Assembly (NCBI GenBank): GCA_029263895.1
Contig: JARIDO010000002.1
Location: 1 to 64,000, forward strand
Direction: 5' to 3'
Source of the DNA: Sporosarcina sp.
Lineage (GTDB): Bacteria; Bacillota; Bacilli; Bacillales_A; Planococcaceae
DNA length: 64,000 nucleotides
The notes below the pieces were generated by a model. The model was given only the letters and a program-made list of their open reading frames with translations, ran no database searches and was not told the origin of the DNA. Positions 61,622 through 64,000 of this stretch are shown piece after piece. Positions within the stretch are counted from its first letter, which is position 1; each line of letters starts with the position of its first letter. Both the position numbers and the translations under genes were made by a program.

Positions 61622-62813
61622 GATATGGGGACAACGATTTATTTATTATGTAACGGAACTTCAAAAATATATGAAGTACGTATTTACAGGTCACTTGGCA
61701 ATTGTATTTATCTTTACGATAGGTGCAGGTGGCTATGCGTATAGTGAATGGTTAAAGACAGTATCAGGCGAATTTCCGGCAGCATTGTTAACCGCTATTG
61801 TTGTTGGGGGGATGGTCGTATTTTCACAGCCTGTCACATTGTTGAAACGAGCGGATGCTGTCTATTTCTTGCCTCTTGAAAAGAAATTAGAACAATATTT
61901 AAAAAGAGCGCGGAATTGGACTTTATTTTCACAACTACCAGTACCATATATACTTTTAATAGTTGCATTACCTCTCCTATCAGCAACTGGAACAGGTTCA
62001 AAGAACATTTATATTGTTCTTGTGATTATACTATTTTTCCTGAAATGGTTGTTTGTTGAAACGGAGTTTAATGTACGTTATGTGCAAGACGGCCAAGGTA
62101 TTTGGAAAGATCGTTTAATAAGATTTTTATTGGCGACAACAATGATTTACACATTACTTTCAGAACACTATTTGTTGTTGCTCATAATTGCAATTGGATC
62201 TGTCCTTTATGGGATGTTCTGGCGTCAAAAAAGAAAGGGTATGCCTTTTCCTTATGAACATTTCATCGCGCTAGAGCAAAACAGAATGTTGCGGATATAT
62301 CGATTTGCGAATTACTTTACAGATGTGCCACATTTACAAGGTGCCATTAAAAGAAGGAAATGGCTATCATTTTTAATGGGGCATGCCAATTTCGCTAAAG
62401 ACGATGCGCAAGCATTCCTTGTGAAAAGAACGTTTATTCGAACGGATGATACGTTTATGTTATGGCTTCGTCTAACAGTATTGTCTGCGCTAGGGGCACT
62501 GTTCATACCTTTTCCGATGCTTGTGTTTGTCTTCACTGGCGCTTTAGCCTTTGCATCGGCAGTTCAAATCATTCATGCGCTACGTGGGGGTGAAGAGTTC
62601 AGAATGGACATGTTGTTCCCTATAGGGGTTGACGCACGTAAAATTGCGATAACAAAAATAACGAGAGTTGTGCAGTGGATTCAAGCTTTAAGCGTAATGA
62701 TTGTCGCGTTCATTTCTTTTGGCTTTACATTAACACCGATCCTGTTTGGTCTAGTGATCGTCATAATTTCAGAAGCAACGATTCGTTTGACGAAAGAGAA
62801 GGAAGAGTTCTAA
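61605..62813 (+). CDS. ecsB: ABC transporter permease EcsB
   Basis: 402 residues from the ATG at 61605, preceded by AGAGGAAC within ecsA. About six to eight hydrophobic helices are visible, including AIVFIFTIGAGGYAY near 40 and PYILLIVALPLL near 125, with a basic loop near 255. It is the membrane partner of EcsA. No ecsC follows in this window; the next gene is an IDEAL-domain protein. Confidence 0.92.
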   Translation: MNNLREIWGQRFIYYVTELQKYMKYVFTGHLAIVFIFTIGAGGYAYSEWLKTVSGEFPAALLTAIVVGGMVVFSQPVTLLKRADAVYFLPLEKKLEQYLKRARNWTLFSQLPVPYILLIVALPLLSATGTGSKNIYIVLVIILFFLKWLFVETEFNVRYVQDGQGIWKDRLIRFLLATTMIYTLLSEHYLLLLIIAIGSVLYGMFWRQKRKGMPFPYEHFIALEQNRMLRIYRFANYFTDVPHLQGAIKRRKWLSFLMGHANFAKDDAQAFLVKRTFIRTDDTFMLWLRLTVLSALGALFIPFPMLVFVFTGALAFASAVQIIHALRGGEEFRMDMLFPIGVDARKIAITKITRVVQWIQALSVMIVAFISFGFTLTPILFGLVIVIISEATIRLTKEKEEF

Positions 62814-62921
62814 TAAAAGAAAGATAAAAGAAAGATAAAAGAATCCACACTATTCGAAAAAAACTTGCAACATACTAGCGTAATTCGATATACTAAATAA
62901 AAGGCATCAGAGGTGAGTGGG

Positions 62922-63158
62922 ATGGAGAACAATTATTCATATGCTGAATTTATGAAAGCAGTTGGAAAAAACAGTTCATCGCTCGAAGCGGAAAGATTAC
63001 TTAGTGAAATTTATTTAGATCTATTCCTCAAGCACATCCACCGAGAACAAACAAAAGAAAGAATAGAAAAATTAATTGATTCGTCGTTGGATAATCGAGA
63101 TGAGGATGCATTTCAATTTTATGCAGAAAGACTCATAACGTTATGTGAAAATGATTGA
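62922..63158 (+). CDS. IDEAL domain protein
   Basis: 78 residues from the ATG at 62922, which follows AGAGGTGAG. It starts MENNYSYAEFMKAVGKNSSS and ends with the short IDEAL motif region KLIDSSLDNRDEDAFQFYAE (about 53-72), a helical segment with an Ile/Leu-Asp-x-x-Leu pattern found in ComK-interacting and other small Bacillales proteins. Function unknown; adaptor-like binding to another protein is possible. Confidence 0.78.
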   Translation: MENNYSYAEFMKAVGKNSSSLEAERLLSEIYLDLFLKHIHREQTKERIEKLIDSSLDNRDEDAFQFYAERLITLCEND

Positions 63159-63167
63159 AATACTGGT

Positions 63168-63206
63168 AGACGCCACATGTTAATAGACATGTAGCGTCTT
63201 TTTTTT
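63168..63206 (+). terminator. Terminator of the IDEAL-domain gene
   Basis: AGACGCCACATGT pairs with ACATGTAGCGTCT around a TAATAG loop, followed by TTTTTTTT. Confidence 0.9.
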
Positions 63207-63222
63207 ATGTATAATCGAATGA

Positions 63223-63236
63223 AAAACACATGTTCG
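63223..63236 (-). promoter_or_regulatory. LexA-type SOS box upstream of uvrB
   Basis: On the minus strand CGAACATGTGTTTT matches 13 of 14 positions of the Gram-positive LexA consensus CGAACRNRYGTTYC. It lies 66 bp before the uvrB start codon. Confidence 0.7.
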
Positions 63237-63301
63237 CTTTTTGTTTCTTAAATTAAGGGGAATATGGTAAGATAATAGAACATATTGGTAGGAGGGACTC
63301 G

Positions 63302-64000
63302 AATGGTCCAGACATTTAATTTGCAAGCACCCTATACACCACAGGGTGACCAACCAGTGGCAATCACAAAGTTATTGGAAGGTCTTAATAGGGGTGAAAA
63401 GCATCAAACATTATTAGGAGCAACCGGGACAGGGAAAACGTTTTCGGTTTCTAATGTTGTGAAAGAAATCAATAAGCCGACACTTGTTATTGCACACAAC
63501 AAAACACTTGCTGGTCAATTATATAGTGAATTCAAAGAGTTCTTTCCGGATAATGCAGTAGAGTACTTTGTTAGTTTCTACGATTATTATCAGCCGGAAG
63601 CTTACGTGCCGCAAACGGACACGTATATTGAAAAAGATTCAAGTATTAACGAAGAAATCGATAAGTTAAGACACTCGGCTACGTCATCTTTATTTGAACG
63701 AAACGATGTGCTAATTGTCGCGTCGGTTTCATGTATATATGGTTTAGGTTCTCCTGAAGAGTATGGTTCACACGTTGTCTCACTTCGAACAGGGATGGAA
63801 ATGGGCCGCAATGAATTGCTGCGTCGATTTGTAGACGTCCAATACGAACGTAATGATGTGAACTTCACGCGTGGTTCATTTCGAGTGAGAGGGGATGTTG
63901 TTGAAATCATTCCTGCATCTCGTGATGAACGCTGTATTCGCATTGAATTTTTTGGTGATGAAATCGAGAGAATGCGTGAAGTGGATTCACTTACTGGAGA
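63302..64000 (+). CDS. uvrB: Excinuclease ABC subunit B (5' part, cut by the window end)
   Basis: The first 233 codons of UvrB, the DNA-damage verifying helicase of nucleotide excision repair. Visible are [12 protein letters not shown] (Q motif), Walker [10 protein letters not shown] (about 40-48), [14 protein letters not shown], and the beta-hairpin [20 protein letters not shown] with its DNA-clamping tyrosines (about 89-108). [18 protein letters not shown] and [15 protein letters not shown] follow. The ATG is preceded by GGAGGG. It should be under LexA control through the box at 63223. Confidence 0.96.

Overview
The window is chromosomal DNA of a low-GC Gram-positive endospore-former (Bacillales). 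My best guess is the Planococcaceae (Sporosarcina-like). Codon use is AT-rich, TTG and GTG starts behind strong AGGAGG-type sites are common, and sporulation-lineage genes occur (hpr/scoC, a YjcZ-type mini-protein, prsA). From about 24 kb to 62.8 kb the gene content follows the Bacillus subtilis yhe/yha region: bmrC-bmrD, yheE, yheB, yheA, hemAT, hemZ, yhaR, yhaQ-yhaP, yhaO-yhaN-yhaM, prsA, hpr, yhaH, hit, ecsA-ecsB. The genus is inference; the order of families is read from the sequence.

Layout. 1-977: the end of a tRNA operon (Phe, Thr, Tyr, Trp, His, His, Gln, Gly, Cys, Leu) with a terminator. 980-15300: an accessory, decaying zone. It holds remnants of an M23 peptidase and an asparagine synthetase, an intact ATP-grasp ligase, an IS3-family element inserted in an older interspersed repeat, a broken ISL3-family transposase, a complete lactococcin-972-type bacteriocin locus (6950-10099), and two inverted halves of an IS256-family element. 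Those halves bracket a sigV-rsiV-pgdA operon, a likely lysozyme-response unit. 15.4-27.5 kb: housekeeping genes (B3/4 protein, queG, trmL, a purine permease with a PurR-like operator, aldo-keto reductase, RluA-type pseudouridine synthase, a thiol-disulfide exchange pair, rsgA, a CNNM/CBS transporter). 27.5-43.2 kb: a heterodimeric ABC exporter behind a two-ORF attenuation leader, then small yhe genes, malate synthase G, yheB-yheA, hemAT, hemZ and yhaR.

43.2-47.75 kb: a second lactococcin-972-type locus, inserted between yhaR and the following genes and flanked by a roughly 100-bp direct duplication of the yhaR 3' end. 47.9-64 kb: an RsbR-type stressosome protein, mgsA, yhzD, yhaQP, yhaONM, prsA, hpr, yhaH, hit, ecsAB, an IDEAL-domain protein, and the start of uvrB behind a LexA-type SOS box.

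The points most worth follow-up are these. There are two divergent bacteriocin/ABC loci in one window, one enclosed by a perfect 18-bp inverted repeat and the other by a target-gene duplication. The bmr-type leader is attenuator-like. A 22-codon hydrophobic mini-ORF has its ribosome-binding site complementary to its own coding sequence. Two arrays of related 41-bp GC-rich tandem repeats lie downstream of genes. A three-stem RNA-like hairpin follows glcB. No CRISPR array, rRNA or intact prophage is visible.
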